Origin: Chitinivibrionales bacterium
GTDB lineage: Bacteria > Fibrobacterota > Chitinivibrionia > Chitinivibrionales > WJKA01
NCBI GenBank assembly: GCA_014728215.1
Contig: WJLZ01000069.1
Coordinates: 1-33,600 of the forward strand
Direction: 5' to 3'
Length of the DNA: 33,600 nucleotides
Shown: piece by piece, positions 24,240 to 32,763 of the stretch
How the letters are laid out: each line of letters begins with the position of its first letter
How positions within the stretch are numbered: the stretch's first letter is position 1
Program-made: the position numbers and the translations under genes
The notes under the pieces: model-generated
Seen by the model: the letters and a program-made list of their open reading frames with translations, nothing else
What the model was told of the DNA's origin: nothing
Database searches by the model: none

Positions 24240-25481
24240 ATGGCGATTCTGATATTACAACGCGATAATAAAAAAGTTGGCGCCTATGTTATGGACAAGA
24301 CCATAGTTACCATCGGCCGCGGCCATGATAATACTATTTCCATTGCAAATGAAAGCGTATCACGCCACCATTGCAGGATTGAAAAAACTGATGAAGGATA
24401 CGCGATTACCGATCTTGGCTCACTTAATGGAACATATGTCAATGATAAGCAGATTAAACGTTCTCCCCTTACCTTTGGTGACAAAATCCAGATCAGTACC
24501 TACTCGCTTGTTTTTAAAAAGGATGAAGAAAATGAGCAGGAAGGAACTGCTGAAGAAAAATCCCCGGAAAATGATTCACCAGCCCTCCGGGAGCGGGAAG
24601 CTTCGGGTTCCAGCAAATCTGTCGCGGATCCGCTTGAGCATGTCAAATCGTTTTCCGGTTCTCCCGAAGAAGCACCTTTCCATCACGGAGGAGATAACGA
24701 TTTCTCGATTAAAAGCGAACTTCTCAGCTCAGAGCTGCTTCTGGTAAACATAAGCATCCAGGGATCTGTCGACCAGGAAAATACCAAAGAACTAAAACGG
24801 GTTTTTGAAGGTCTTTTCAGAGACGGAACGTTCAATGTTCTTATCGATTTGAGCAGAGTGACCTCAATCGGCAGCACAGGATGGGGTATCCTGGTAAATC
24901 AACTGAAAAAGGCTAAAGACGACCGCCGGATAATTGTTCTGGCTGATATGTCCCCGAAAATCGAAGAGCAATTTGAGCTTTTGGCACTCGATAATCTTTT
25001 TGATTGTTACCCCAGTGTGAATGAAGCCCTGACAGACCTTCATCAAAAACTCTTTGCCGCTGCCCCACGGGAGAAACCAACCCTCATGGCACCTCCCAAA
25101 ACTGAAACAATAGGGGAAGCAGCTTTTGTATCGCCTCTTGCTGAAGAGCCCCACTCGATTGAAGAGGAAGCGCAAAAAGAATCTACTGAAGAACCTGACC
25201 GGGAACCGACAGATGATCTTCAGTCTCAGTCGGTATCGCCGCAACAATCCGTCGAAACCGCACCGAAAGAAGAGATCGATAAGCAAAACCTTCCGGTGCA
25301 TGATAAAATTAAAATGATTATCCTCGAAAACCCCTTTTTCGAAGACAAAGAGATCAGATTACGTCTTGCTTCGCCTGAGTATGGGAAAGTAAAAATCGGC
25401 AGGTTAAAATTCAGATCAATGCTCAAGACCATGAACCTGGAAACACGGGAAAAGCGATACCAGTATTTCAAAATGATGTAA
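24240..25481 (+). CDS. FHA-STAS fusion protein with shared C-terminal domain
   Basis: The 413-residue cytoplasmic protein starts with an FHA domain (about 5-95). The phosphothreonine-binding residues are in place: Gly-Arg of IGRG (25-28), Ser-Arg-His of VSRHH (40-44) and Asn-Gly of LNGT (62-65). An acidic linker (95-155) leads to a STAS domain (about 160-275) with SIGSTGWGI and Ser212 at the classic phospho-acceptor position. A second Pro/Glu/Gln-rich linker is followed by the 63-residue C-terminal domain (351-413; key motif YGKVKIGRLK, then MNL). The last domain matches that of the STAS protein at 21078. The gene is divergent from the polysaccharide operon. I infer that FHA reads phosphothreonine on a partner, possibly the 427-residue protein. 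Confidence 0.87.
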   Translation: MAILILQRDNKKVGAYVMDKTIVTIGRGHDNTISIANESVSRHHCRIEKTDEGYAITDLGSLNGTYVNDKQIKRSPLTFGDKIQISTYSLVFKKDEENEQEGTAEEKSPENDSPALREREASGSSKSVADPLEHVKSFSGSPEEAPFHHGGDNDFSIKSELLSSELLLVNISIQGSVDQENTKELKRVFEGLFRDGTFNVLIDLSRVTSIGSTGWGILVNQLKKAKDDRRIIVLADMSPKIEEQFELLALDNLFDCYPSVNEALTDLHQKLFAAAPREKPTLMAPPKTETIGEAAFVSPLAEEPHSIEEEAQKESTEEPDREPTDDLQSQSVSPQQSVETAPKEEIDKQNLPVHDKIKMIILENPFFEDKEIRLRLASPEYGKVKIGRLKFRSMLKTMNLETREKRYQYFKMM

Positions 25482-25546
25482 AGCAGGTTATTCAGCCTTT
25501 TCTCCCCTTACTGGTATACTCTCTTTCAAAAAACTATTTTAAATCG

Positions 25547-25942
25547 ATGAAAAGCAAGAATGACAATCAGACTTCACCATGCACACGCTGCGAAGCCCGT
25601 TGTTGCAAACACATAGCGCTTCAAATAGAAACACCCTCCTGCAAACGGGATTATGACAATATCCGGTGGTTCCTTCTCCATAAAAATGTAAAAGTATTTA
25701 AAGACCACGACAATGAATGGCTGATTGAATTCAGTACAGAGTGCGAAAACCTCTTAAATAATCATCGCTGCGGCGATTATGAGAATCGCCCGAAAGTCTG
25801 CCGCGATTATCCCGGGAACGAAGAGACATGTGAATCCGACGATGATTGCTCTCCCTACAAACTCCTGTTTAGCTCCGCCCGGCAATTTGAAGAATATCTG
25901 GATAAAAAGAAAATCAACTGGCGATGGAAAAATCAGCAATAA
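25547..25942 (+). CDS. YkgJ/UPF0153-type cysteine-cluster protein
   Basis: The 131-residue protein opens with the family signature PCTRCEARCCKH (Cys12, Cys15, Cys19, Cys20) and has further cysteines downstream (Cys32, then TEC, RCGDY, KVCRDYP). The family is thought to bind iron-sulfur or zinc. The segment CGDYENRPKVCRDYPG is typical. It begins 65 bases after the FHA-STAS gene, on the same strand, without a strong ribosome binding site. The role is unknown; family members are often found beside unrelated genes. Confidence 0.85.
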   Translation: MKSKNDNQTSPCTRCEARCCKHIALQIETPSCKRDYDNIRWFLLHKNVKVFKDHDNEWLIEFSTECENLLNNHRCGDYENRPKVCRDYPGNEETCESDDDCSPYKLLFSSARQFEEYLDKKKINWRWKNQQ

Positions 25943-25944
25943 GA

Positions 25945-25962
25945 CCCGAACTGAAGTTCGGG
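25945..25962. terminator. Strong tetraloop hairpin after the YkgJ gene
   Basis: CCCGAAC (25945-25951) and GTTCGGG (25956-25962) form a perfect seven-base, GC-rich stem around TGAA, two bases after the stop codon. No T-run follows. It sits between convergent genes, so a terminator or mRNA 3' end role is reasonable. Confidence 0.4.
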
Positions 25963-26008
25963 GCACACAGAGACGATCGGTAACACCCGAACTTAAGGCA
26001 GGGGCAGA
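25945..26008. repeat. Imperfect 23-base direct repeat between convergent genes
   Basis: The hairpin sequence starting CCCGAACTGAAG (25945) has a degenerate second copy starting CCCGAACTTAAG at 25986, with both followed by GGGGCA and a purine-rich stretch. The second copy has lost the pairing arm. It may be a small duplicated intergenic element. Confidence 0.4.
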
Positions 26009-26029
26009 TAGGGAGGTTTCAAAACCGGA

Positions 26030-26812
26030 CTATAGAAAATTGACGATATTTCCGAATGCGAGGTAGTCGAGAATGGTACTTCGGTGAAGATGGAAATATT
26101 CTTCCTGCTTTTTGTATTCCAATGGATTTTTCACTAACAGTGATTCGCCGTCACCGCCGTCGTCACCATTGTTCAAGAGAAACAATTCATTATAACCAAA
26201 GGCTTTGCGAAAAAGATGGAATATGAACAGAATAATCTTTGCATTGGCGCCTAGATTTTTCTTCCAGATATGACGGATTTCTCTGTCGGTGACACCCATT
26301 TCGATCGCCCATTCGGTCACATAATTCGGTGATTTCTCAAAAAGTACCTCTGTTGAGGTTGAGAGCGATTTCCTGCGGTCGTTTGAATGCAGAGGATTGA
26401 TTATATTCAACAGAGCATTATGATTCACTGTTTTAACAAGTTCTTCCAGATCTATCTTACCCGATTTTTCTAAAAGATCCATGGCGCCGTATTTTCCCAC
26501 CAGAAAACCCTTTTTTGATGACGCCGTACCGGTGAGGACAATAAAAGAGGTATGTTTGTAAAAATTCTTAATCAGATAAAATTCATCGTTATTGATATCG
26601 CCGAGTCCCAGATCAAAAATGCACACATGAAAACGATCGGGGGAATTAAGAAGAGCCGACGCCTGCCGCGTTGATGAGGCGGTATTGATATTAAATATTC
26701 TGAGCATATCGAAGGTTTCACGAAGTACCTCAATTACACCGGGGTCATCATCAACCAGAAGCACATTGACTGTTTTATCTAAAAAGTAGTATGGAGACAA
26801 CGCTTGCGGCAT
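26030..26812 (-). CDS. Orphan response regulator with C-terminal helix-turn-helix-like domain
   Basis: The 260-residue protein has a receiver domain (about 14-130) with Asp21-23 (LLVDDD), phospho-acceptor Asp67 (VCIFDLGLGD), Thr94 (VLTGT) and Lys116 (LLEKSGK). The C-terminal part (about 155-260) includes NYVTEWAIEMGVTDREIRHI followed by WKKNLGAN, which resembles the helix-turn-helix of AraC-type regulators ('...LAEKLGMSRSYLSRLFKKETG'). A glycine/aspartate-rich loop (NNGDDGGDGE) follows. AAGGT precedes the ATG. No kinase gene is adjacent. It is divergent from the first TPR/glycosyltransferase gene across 114 bases that hold a perfect palindrome, so it may control that gene. Confidence 0.85.
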   Translation of the reverse strand: MPQALSPYYFLDKTVNVLLVDDDPGVIEVLRETFDMLRIFNINTASSTRQASALLNSPDRFHVCIFDLGLGDINNDEFYLIKNFYKHTSFIVLTGTASSKKGFLVGKYGAMDLLEKSGKIDLEELVKTVNHNALLNIINPLHSNDRRKSLSTSTEVLFEKSPNYVTEWAIEMGVTDREIRHIWKKNLGANAKIILFIFHLFRKAFGYNELFLLNNGDDGGDGESLLVKNPLEYKKQEEYFHLHRSTILDYLAFGNIVNFL

Positions 26813-26900
26813 GTGTTTACCTTTTAAGTGCCTGAAACAAAATCCTTCACCAATGTGGCGACTACCGGACTTTCATTATTATAGCATTATGTATTTTAAT

Positions 26901-26914
26901 TTTGCAATTGCAAA
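26901..26914. promoter_or_regulatory. Perfect 14-base palindrome upstream of the OGT-like gene
   Basis: TTTGCAATTGCAAA is an exact palindrome ending 12 bases before the ATG of the gene at 26927 and directly before its GGAG ribosome binding site. This is a likely operator for a dimeric regulator; the divergently encoded response regulator is the obvious candidate. No second copy was seen. Confidence 0.5.
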
Positions 26915-26926
26915 CGATGGAGAAGT

Positions 26927-28921
26927 ATGAAAAGAGAGACTAATAAAGCCGAGGAATTTTTCAATACCGGCAATGAATGGCGTAAAACAGGTAACTATGA
27001 GAAGGCGATAGAAAACTACAAAGCTGCACTTGATATTCAACCCGATTTCTTTGCAGCCCACGCCAACTGTGGCGCAGCGCTCAGTGAACTTGGGTATTTT
27101 TCCAAAGCACTGCACCATTTCACCGAAGCGGTGCGGATCAAACCCGATCTTCCCGAAGCTCATAACAATTTAGGCCTGACCCTCCTCCGTACCGGTTCCA
27201 TCGATAAAGCGATCGATCATTTTCGCAAGGCGATTGCACATCGCCCCCATTCTGCAGCAATATACACCAATCTCGGAAAAGCGCTTGAACAAAAAGGGCG
27301 TTATAAAGAAGCAGAAGCACAATTTAACCGTGCGATTCATTATGATGGGAACTTTGTTCCTGCCTATATCGGCCTCGGAAACACCTTTGCCTGTCAACGA
27401 GTGTTCACCAGAGCAAAAGAAGCGTTCTACCGCGCTCTTAAACTAAAACCATCCAGCGCCGATGCCTGGTACGGGTTGGGAACCTTGATGAGAGAGCAGC
27501 ACCATCTCGATGAATCTGTTATGTGTTATAAAAAAGCGATCGGATACAATCCTCGGTCAGTCATGGCGTTGAACAACTGTGGCGAGGCCCTTCAGGAATC
27601 AGGGTGTATCGATGAGGCCGAATCATTGTACGACAAAGCATTGCAAATCGATCCTCATTGCGAGATTGCATACGGTAATAAAATTTATTGTATGAATTAT
27701 AATCCCCGATATTCCCCCCAGCAGATTTTTGAAGCCCACCAACGGTGGGGAGAAATTTTCGGGACCGCTGCCCCTCTGGTTACCTGTCATCAAAACGACC
27801 GGTCTCCAGAAAAAAAGCTTCGGGTCGGGTATGTTTCTCCGGATTTCTGCCGCCACCCGGCATCATATTTTTTCGAGCCCCTCTTTACATGCCGTAGCAA
27901 AGAACAGTATGAGATCTACGGTTATTCTCAAACAACCCGTGTCGACACACGCACCGAATACTTTCAATCTCTTGCGGACCACTGGCTCGATATTACAGAA
28001 ATGTCCGATCAGCACCTGGCATGCAAAATTCTGGAAGACCGTATCGATATTCTGGTCGACCTCGCCGGCCATACTGCCGGCAACCGCCTGCGTGTCTTTG
28101 CACCAAAACCTGCACCAATTCAGATATCTTTTCTCGGATATCCAAATACGTCGGGAGTTCCGGCTGTCGACGTCCGGTTTACAGACGACATTGCCGACCC
28201 GGAAGGCAGTGATAATTTATATACCGAATCGCTCGTGCGCCTGAAATCGGGGTTCTGCTGCTATGCCCCACCGGATTTTGCTCCTCCGGTTTCTCCTCTG
28301 CCCGCAGTGGAAAATGACTTTGTCACCTTCGGTTCCACCCACAGTCTTTCACGGCTTAATTTTGAGGTCCTTAATTTATGGGGAGAAATACTTCGTGCCG
28401 TGCCGCATTCAAAGCTTTTAATTCTCAGAAACACGCTAAGTGAAAATATTCAACAACGATACAAAGCTACATTCAAACAACTGGGTATCCCATTAGAGCG
28501 GATCATTCTGCAGAAGAAAATTCCGGGCGCGGGTCATCTGGCCGCATACCACCATATCGATATCGCGCTGGATACATACCCCTGGAGCGGGCATACCACC
28601 GCATGCGAAGCCCTTTGGATGGGTGTTCCGGTTGTGACCTTACTCGGGAACCGTCATGCAGGCCGGATGGTGGCCAGTGTCGTGACCAGGGCCGGATTTC
28701 CTCAACTGGTTGCCCGGTCTCGTGAGGATTATCTGCAGAAAGCCCGGGAACTGTCGCAGGACATACCCGCACTTTCATCACTCCGTTCAAAGGCCCGGGA
28801 AACCATGAGCAAATCCACCCTGTGCAATGGACCGCAATTTACTCAAGCGGTCGAAAATGAATACCGGGTTATGTGGCGGAAGTGGTGTTCAGACCGGGAG
28901 GAGTCCCCAGAAGCGGAATAA
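26927..28921 (+). CDS. SPINDLY/O-GlcNAc-transferase-like protein with TPR repeats (GT41)
   Basis: The 664-residue protein has about seven tandem TPR units (residues 7-244; for example ENYKAALDIQPDFFAAHANC). These are followed by the GT41 catalytic domain (about 295-655). Conserved pieces are RVGYVSPDFCRHP (299 on), DLAGHTAGNRL, APIQISFLGYPNTSG, and WSGHTTACEALWMGVPVVT (about 552 on). NRHAGRMVASV follows. Family members transfer GlcNAc or other sugars to Ser/Thr of proteins. Here the TPR would choose the protein. GGAG lies six bases before the ATG. It is 114 bases from a divergent response regulator. The target proteins are unknown; nearby candidates with Ser/Thr-rich regions are inference only. 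Confidence 0.9.
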   Translation: MKRETNKAEEFFNTGNEWRKTGNYEKAIENYKAALDIQPDFFAAHANCGAALSELGYFSKALHHFTEAVRIKPDLPEAHNNLGLTLLRTGSIDKAIDHFRKAIAHRPHSAAIYTNLGKALEQKGRYKEAEAQFNRAIHYDGNFVPAYIGLGNTFACQRVFTRAKEAFYRALKLKPSSADAWYGLGTLMREQHHLDESVMCYKKAIGYNPRSVMALNNCGEALQESGCIDEAESLYDKALQIDPHCEIAYGNKIYCMNYNPRYSPQQIFEAHQRWGEIFGTAAPLVTCHQNDRSPEKKLRVGYVSPDFCRHPASYFFEPLFTCRSKEQYEIYGYSQTTRVDTRTEYFQSLADHWLDITEMSDQHLACKILEDRIDILVDLAGHTAGNRLRVFAPKPAPIQISFLGYPNTSGVPAVDVRFTDDIADPEGSDNLYTESLVRLKSGFCCYAPPDFAPPVSPLPAVENDFVTFGSTHSLSRLNFEVLNLWGEILRAVPHSKLLILRNTLSENIQQRYKATFKQLGIPLERIILQKKIPGAGHLAAYHHIDIALDTYPWSGHTTACEALWMGVPVVTLLGNRHAGRMVASVVTRAGFPQLVARSREDYLQKARELSQDIPALSSLRSKARETMSKSTLCNGPQFTQAVENEYRVMWRKWCSDREESPEAE

Positions 28922-29180
28922 ATTCGTACTCGATAACATCGGCCAGCGCAACCCAGTCATCCTGCTTTTGAAGCACATACATTGTTTCGAGGGAATATAA
29001 TATCTTTTTAATGCCCTGTTCCGGGAATATCCCTGAGCGCAGATAGTCCTGTACCATCCGGTATCCGGTATTCAGCAGTGATGCAGCGTCGGCATAATCC
29101 CCGATCCGGGCCCGATAGGCGGCGTCGGCAAGATGATTCCGTACCTCGGAAAAAGATTTTTGTGAAGATTTAATTCTCAT
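28869..29180 (-). CDS. Small helical protein, overlapping the 3' end of the OGT-like gene
   Basis: The 103-residue protein looks all-helical (KSFSEVRNHLADAAYRARIG, then LLNTGYRMVQDYL and VALADVIEYEFIPLL). It has no signal peptide or membrane segment. AGAG lies before the ATG. Its last 53 bases overlap the end of the plus-strand glycosyltransferase gene, tail to tail. The pattern 'DWVALADVIEYEFIPLL' recalls small proteins found beside flagellar or TPR genes in other bacteria, but this is only a memory of similar sequences. Function unknown. Confidence 0.6.
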   Translation of the reverse strand: MRIKSSQKSFSEVRNHLADAAYRARIGDYADAASLLNTGYRMVQDYLRSGIFPEQGIKKILYSLETMYVLQKQDDWVALADVIEYEFIPLLGTPPGLNTTSAT

Positions 29181-29320
29181 GAGTTTTGCTCTCTTTCATA
29201 TATTAAATATATTATTCGTAGTGATGATGGGGTTAATTCGGATGATCTCAACAGAACATGAATGATAGAGAGGTCGGTTGAAACGGGCCTTTAGTGGTCC
29301 ATTTCCTGCAAGGCAGTTGC

Positions 29321-31294
29321 GTGAAATCATTAAAAGAAATTCTCAAAGAAGCATTGAGCTATCACCAGCAAGGCAATTTCGACAAAGCAGAGGCAGCCTA
29401 TCGCTGCATTCTTAACGAACAGCCGGACAACGCCGACGCGCTTCATCTTTTAGGATTAATTGAATATCAACGGGGTAATGATAATTCTGCAATCGGCCTG
29501 ATCGCCCGTGCCGTTTTTTTCTCTCCTGAACGACCGGTATATCACTTCAATCTTGCAAATATCTATGCTGCCGGAAATAAGGCTTCCGAAGCGCTGTCGC
29601 ATTACCGCACAGTAGTAGAACTGGATCCGCGCAATGCCGATGCCTTCTTCCGGATGGGGAATATGTATCGAAAGAAAGGCCTGTTCAGCAATGCGCTCTC
29701 CTGCTATAGATCGGCAGTAGCAATCAGACCCGATTTCATCGAGGCGATTAATAATATCGGCGCCGCTCATAAAATACTGGGGATGTACCCTCAAGCAGTT
29801 TCGTGGTTTAAAAAAGCTGCGGAACTTCAGCCTCACAATGCAGAATGCAGAAACAATCTGGGAATGGCGTTCGTGGACTGCGGACGAACCGAAGAGGCGA
29901 TAACATGTTTTCGTACGGCATTACATTTAAAACCAACGCTCGTTCCTGCATATGTAAACCTCGGTAAAGAGTTGATGCTGCAGGGTAATCTTGACGATGC
30001 GCTGGAATGCTTTAATCGGGCCGTCAAATACAACCCCGATCATTATATTGCTCACGACAACCTTCTTATCTGTAAAAATTACATGCCTTCCCATTCTCCC
30101 CCGGAACTCTATTCCGAACACCTTCTATGGACCCATTCACATGCAGTAAAAATACGCGGGGAATTTAAAGCCAAACAAAAGCCCGCTTCATCCAGACGAC
30201 TCAGGATCGGATATATTTCCCCGGATTTCTATCATCACCCTGTTGCTAATTTTATGATCCCCGTTCTGCGCAACCATAACCATGTGCAGTTTGAAGTTTT
30301 CTGTTATTCGGACGTGAAAATCCAGGACCGTATCACGCACAATCTGAAAGGATACGCCGACACCTGGAGAGATACCATATCCCTCTCCGATCAGGAACTG
30401 ACCTCGCTGATAACTGATGACGGTATCCATATCCTTATCGATTTAACCGGCCATCTTGCAAACAACCGACTTTTGACCTTTGCCCGCAAACCCGCTCCGC
30501 TTCAGATCTCATACCTTGGTTATCCCTGCACCACCGGTCTTTCCGAAATCGATTACTACCTTACCGATGAAATTGCCGATCCCGCGGGTCAGGAGGAGAA
30601 CTACACCGAAGACCTGGTACGGCTCGAGAATTGTTTCTGCTGTTATGAACCGTCGGTTGAAGCTCCCGGGATTGGTCCCCTGCCCGCAAAAAATGCGGGA
30701 TTCGTAACATTCGGTTCTTTGCATAATCTGGCGCGTTTAAACAGCGACATACTCGAGTTGTGGAGCCGGGTGCTTCATGAAACACCATCTTCCCGTCTTT
30801 TGATTTTCAGAACAAACATGACCTCCGCTACAGCAAAGAGACTTCAGGCCTTTTTTACACGCAGGGGTATTGAAAACAACCGGATCCGGCCGGTCGATTC
30901 CTGTGACGGCAATTACCTTTCGATGTACAATAAAATCGATATCGCCCTGGACACCTTTCCCTGGAGCGGCCACACTACCGCTTGTGAAGCGCTCTGGATG
31001 GGCGTTCCCGTGATCACACTCACAGGGGACCGTCACGCAGGAAGAATGGTGTCGAGTGTCGTATCTTCGCTGGGCATGTCCTTTTTAGCGGCCGAATCAA
31101 AAGATCAGTATGTCGCAAAGGCAAAACAGTTGAGTGAGAATATCGGAAACCTGGAAGAAATCAGACGCTCATTGCGGGAAAGAATGTCGAAATCTCTTCT
31201 CTGTGATGGGATACAATTTACAGGAAACTTTGAAAAAACACTTCTTTCATTGTGGGGAAAGCAGCAATCAGATTACCGGACAGGCTTACGATAG
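29321..31294 (+). CDS. Second SPINDLY/O-GlcNAc-transferase-like protein with TPR repeats (GT41)
   Basis: The 657-residue protein is a clear paralogue of the one at 26927. It has seven TPR units (about 5-245; for example HYRTVVELDPRNADAFFRMG) and a GT41 domain. Matching pieces are RIGYISPDFYHHP (about 294 on), DLTGHLANNRL, APLQISYLGYPCTTG, WSGHTTACEALWMGVPVIT (about 548 on) and DRHAGRMVSSV. I chose GTG 29321 because AAGG lies about eight bases upstream; another GTG at 29294 in frame would add nine residues. It lies 101 bases before the second FHA-STAS gene on the same strand. Enzyme activity is expected from the family but not shown. Confidence 0.9.
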   Translation: MKSLKEILKEALSYHQQGNFDKAEAAYRCILNEQPDNADALHLLGLIEYQRGNDNSAIGLIARAVFFSPERPVYHFNLANIYAAGNKASEALSHYRTVVELDPRNADAFFRMGNMYRKKGLFSNALSCYRSAVAIRPDFIEAINNIGAAHKILGMYPQAVSWFKKAAELQPHNAECRNNLGMAFVDCGRTEEAITCFRTALHLKPTLVPAYVNLGKELMLQGNLDDALECFNRAVKYNPDHYIAHDNLLICKNYMPSHSPPELYSEHLLWTHSHAVKIRGEFKAKQKPASSRRLRIGYISPDFYHHPVANFMIPVLRNHNHVQFEVFCYSDVKIQDRITHNLKGYADTWRDTISLSDQELTSLITDDGIHILIDLTGHLANNRLLTFARKPAPLQISYLGYPCTTGLSEIDYYLTDEIADPAGQEENYTEDLVRLENCFCCYEPSVEAPGIGPLPAKNAGFVTFGSLHNLARLNSDILELWSRVLHETPSSRLLIFRTNMTSATAKRLQAFFTRRGIENNRIRPVDSCDGNYLSMYNKIDIALDTFPWSGHTTACEALWMGVPVITLTGDRHAGRMVSSVVSSLGMSFLAAESKDQYVAKAKQLSENIGNLEEIRRSLRERMSKSLLCDGIQFTGNFEKTLLSLWGKQQSDYRTGLR

Positions 31295-31394
31295 AGTAGC
31301 TGTCATAATCATTACATCACCATTACATTTTTCAGTTTTGGATGCCAATATAATATTTTTCTATAAAATTCTCTTTAATGGAGTCATCTGCACC

Positions 31395-32273
31395 ATGGCG
31401 ACCTTTACTCTCTATCGTGACGGCCGGGATTTAGGATCATACATAATCAACAGGGACGAAATCAGCATCGGGCGGTCCCGCAAAAACACCATATCCATTG
31501 CAAACAATGCCATATCACGACATCACGTACGTATCGTGCGAGAAAATGGGCAATATATCCTCTCCGATCTCGGTTCGCTGAACGGCACCTACGTTAACGG
31601 CAAAAGGGTCGATTCGGTGGAACTCTCAAATAGCGACAAAATCTCGATCTGCACCTATGATATACTCTATAAAACCGTTAATGACCGTACTGAAGCGGTT
31701 GCGGTTCAACAACCCGGAAGCAGTAAAATCGATAATGCTCATGCGATTTATGATGAATCCTCCGAAACCGGGGCATTCCATGAAACCCGCATTTTTGTGG
31801 AACATGATTATCAGCCCGATGAAAAAGCTTTGCAGTCTCAGACCGAAAGCCCCTTAACCAGAACCACAGCAGTGCCTACCTTTTCTCCGTCCAATGCAAA
31901 GCTTGGTCTTTCCCATGATGTCGCCCTTGAGACGGACACAACGTATCTCGACGAGCTTGATCTGGTTATAATCAACTTTAAAGGCACCATCGATTATGCC
32001 AACGTAAAAACGATTTCCGAACAGTTCGACAAACTTTTTGCCATTGGAACCCATAATCTTCTGATCAATCTCGAAAAACTCACTCTGATCAATACCACCG
32101 CCTGGGGAGTTCTGGTCAAATTGCTCCGTCTCCTTAAAGCCAGAAACCAGACAATCAAGCTGGCCAATATGCAAAGCGTCGTTTCCCAGCCCTTCAAGCT
32201 TCTCTCACTCGACAAGGTATTCGAAAATTACGACTCGGTTGAGGATGCGGTTGAGGCGTTCAGGAAAGGATGA
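31395..32273 (+). CDS. Second FHA-STAS fusion protein
   Basis: The 292-residue protein has an FHA domain (about 4-93) with intact binding residues (IGRS, ISRHH, LNGT), a Ser/Thr-rich linker (95-180) and a STAS domain (about 185-290). The STAS loop reads LINTTAWGV, so Thr234 takes the place of the usual phospho-Ser. It ends right after STAS and lacks the 63-residue domain of the protein at 24240. Its FHA is very similar to that of the first, including NTISIAN and LGSLNGTYVN. ATG 31395 was chosen: it begins the FHA domain exactly and GGAG lies upstream, although the frame is open for 87 codons more. It follows the second OGT-like gene. Confidence 0.86.
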   Translation: MATFTLYRDGRDLGSYIINRDEISIGRSRKNTISIANNAISRHHVRIVRENGQYILSDLGSLNGTYVNGKRVDSVELSNSDKISICTYDILYKTVNDRTEAVAVQQPGSSKIDNAHAIYDESSETGAFHETRIFVEHDYQPDEKALQSQTESPLTRTTAVPTFSPSNAKLGLSHDVALETDTTYLDELDLVIINFKGTIDYANVKTISEQFDKLFAIGTHNLLINLEKLTLINTTAWGVLVKLLRLLKARNQTIKLANMQSVVSQPFKLLSLDKVFENYDSVEDAVEAFRKG

Positions 32274-32300
32274 GATGAGACACATTCAACGTTTCCATTT

Positions 32301-32702
32301 TTATCTGAAATGCGTCGAGGTAACCGCTGCACCGATTTCATAGGTTGCGGTTGTATCGTATTGATCGAGTACCGTGTCCACCTCAATATCCAGATTATAA
32401 ATCGAAACATATTCAATACTATAGATCGTATTCTGGTTATAAAAAGTCAAGCTGCCGGACAGGCCGTCTTTTTGATTTACCTTTTCCGGTCCGGGGGGAA
32501 CCGCTACAACAGTGCTGTATTCGAAAGTCCCATTGGGAATATCCGTAATCGGAAACTGAGCGCCTGCCGCTACCGGGTAGCGTTCACCTCTGAAATGAAA
32601 TGTTATGCCACCATCGGCATTATTATGAATCGATATCTCATTCTCCCCCGAACACCCCAGCAGAATAAATCCCGCCATTATTCCAATGATAATTCGTTTC
32701 AT
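32301..32702 (-). CDS. Small lipoprotein, function unknown
   Basis: The 133-residue product has a lipoprotein signal peptide (MKRIIIGIMAGFILLGC, lipobox ILLGC with Cys17). The mature part begins CSGENEISIHNN and looks like a beta-rich domain. GGGAA lies before the ATG. It lies 61 bases upstream of the secretin gene's end on the same strand and 27 bases after the FHA-STAS gene of the opposite strand. I do not recognise a family. It could be a partner of the secretin, because secretins often need a lipoprotein pilotin, but nothing in the sequence proves this. Confidence 0.75.
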   Translation of the reverse strand: MKRIIIGIMAGFILLGCSGENEISIHNNADGGITFHFRGERYPVAAGAQFPITDIPNGTFEYSTVVAVPPGPEKVNQKDGLSGSLTFYNQNTIYSIEYVSIYNLDIEVDTVLDQYDTTATYEIGAAVTSTHFR

Positions 32703-32763
32703 AGTGCTTCCCTTCGATTTTTATTCCGTGACATCCCGTATAACTCCCGGGGGTTATTCTTAT

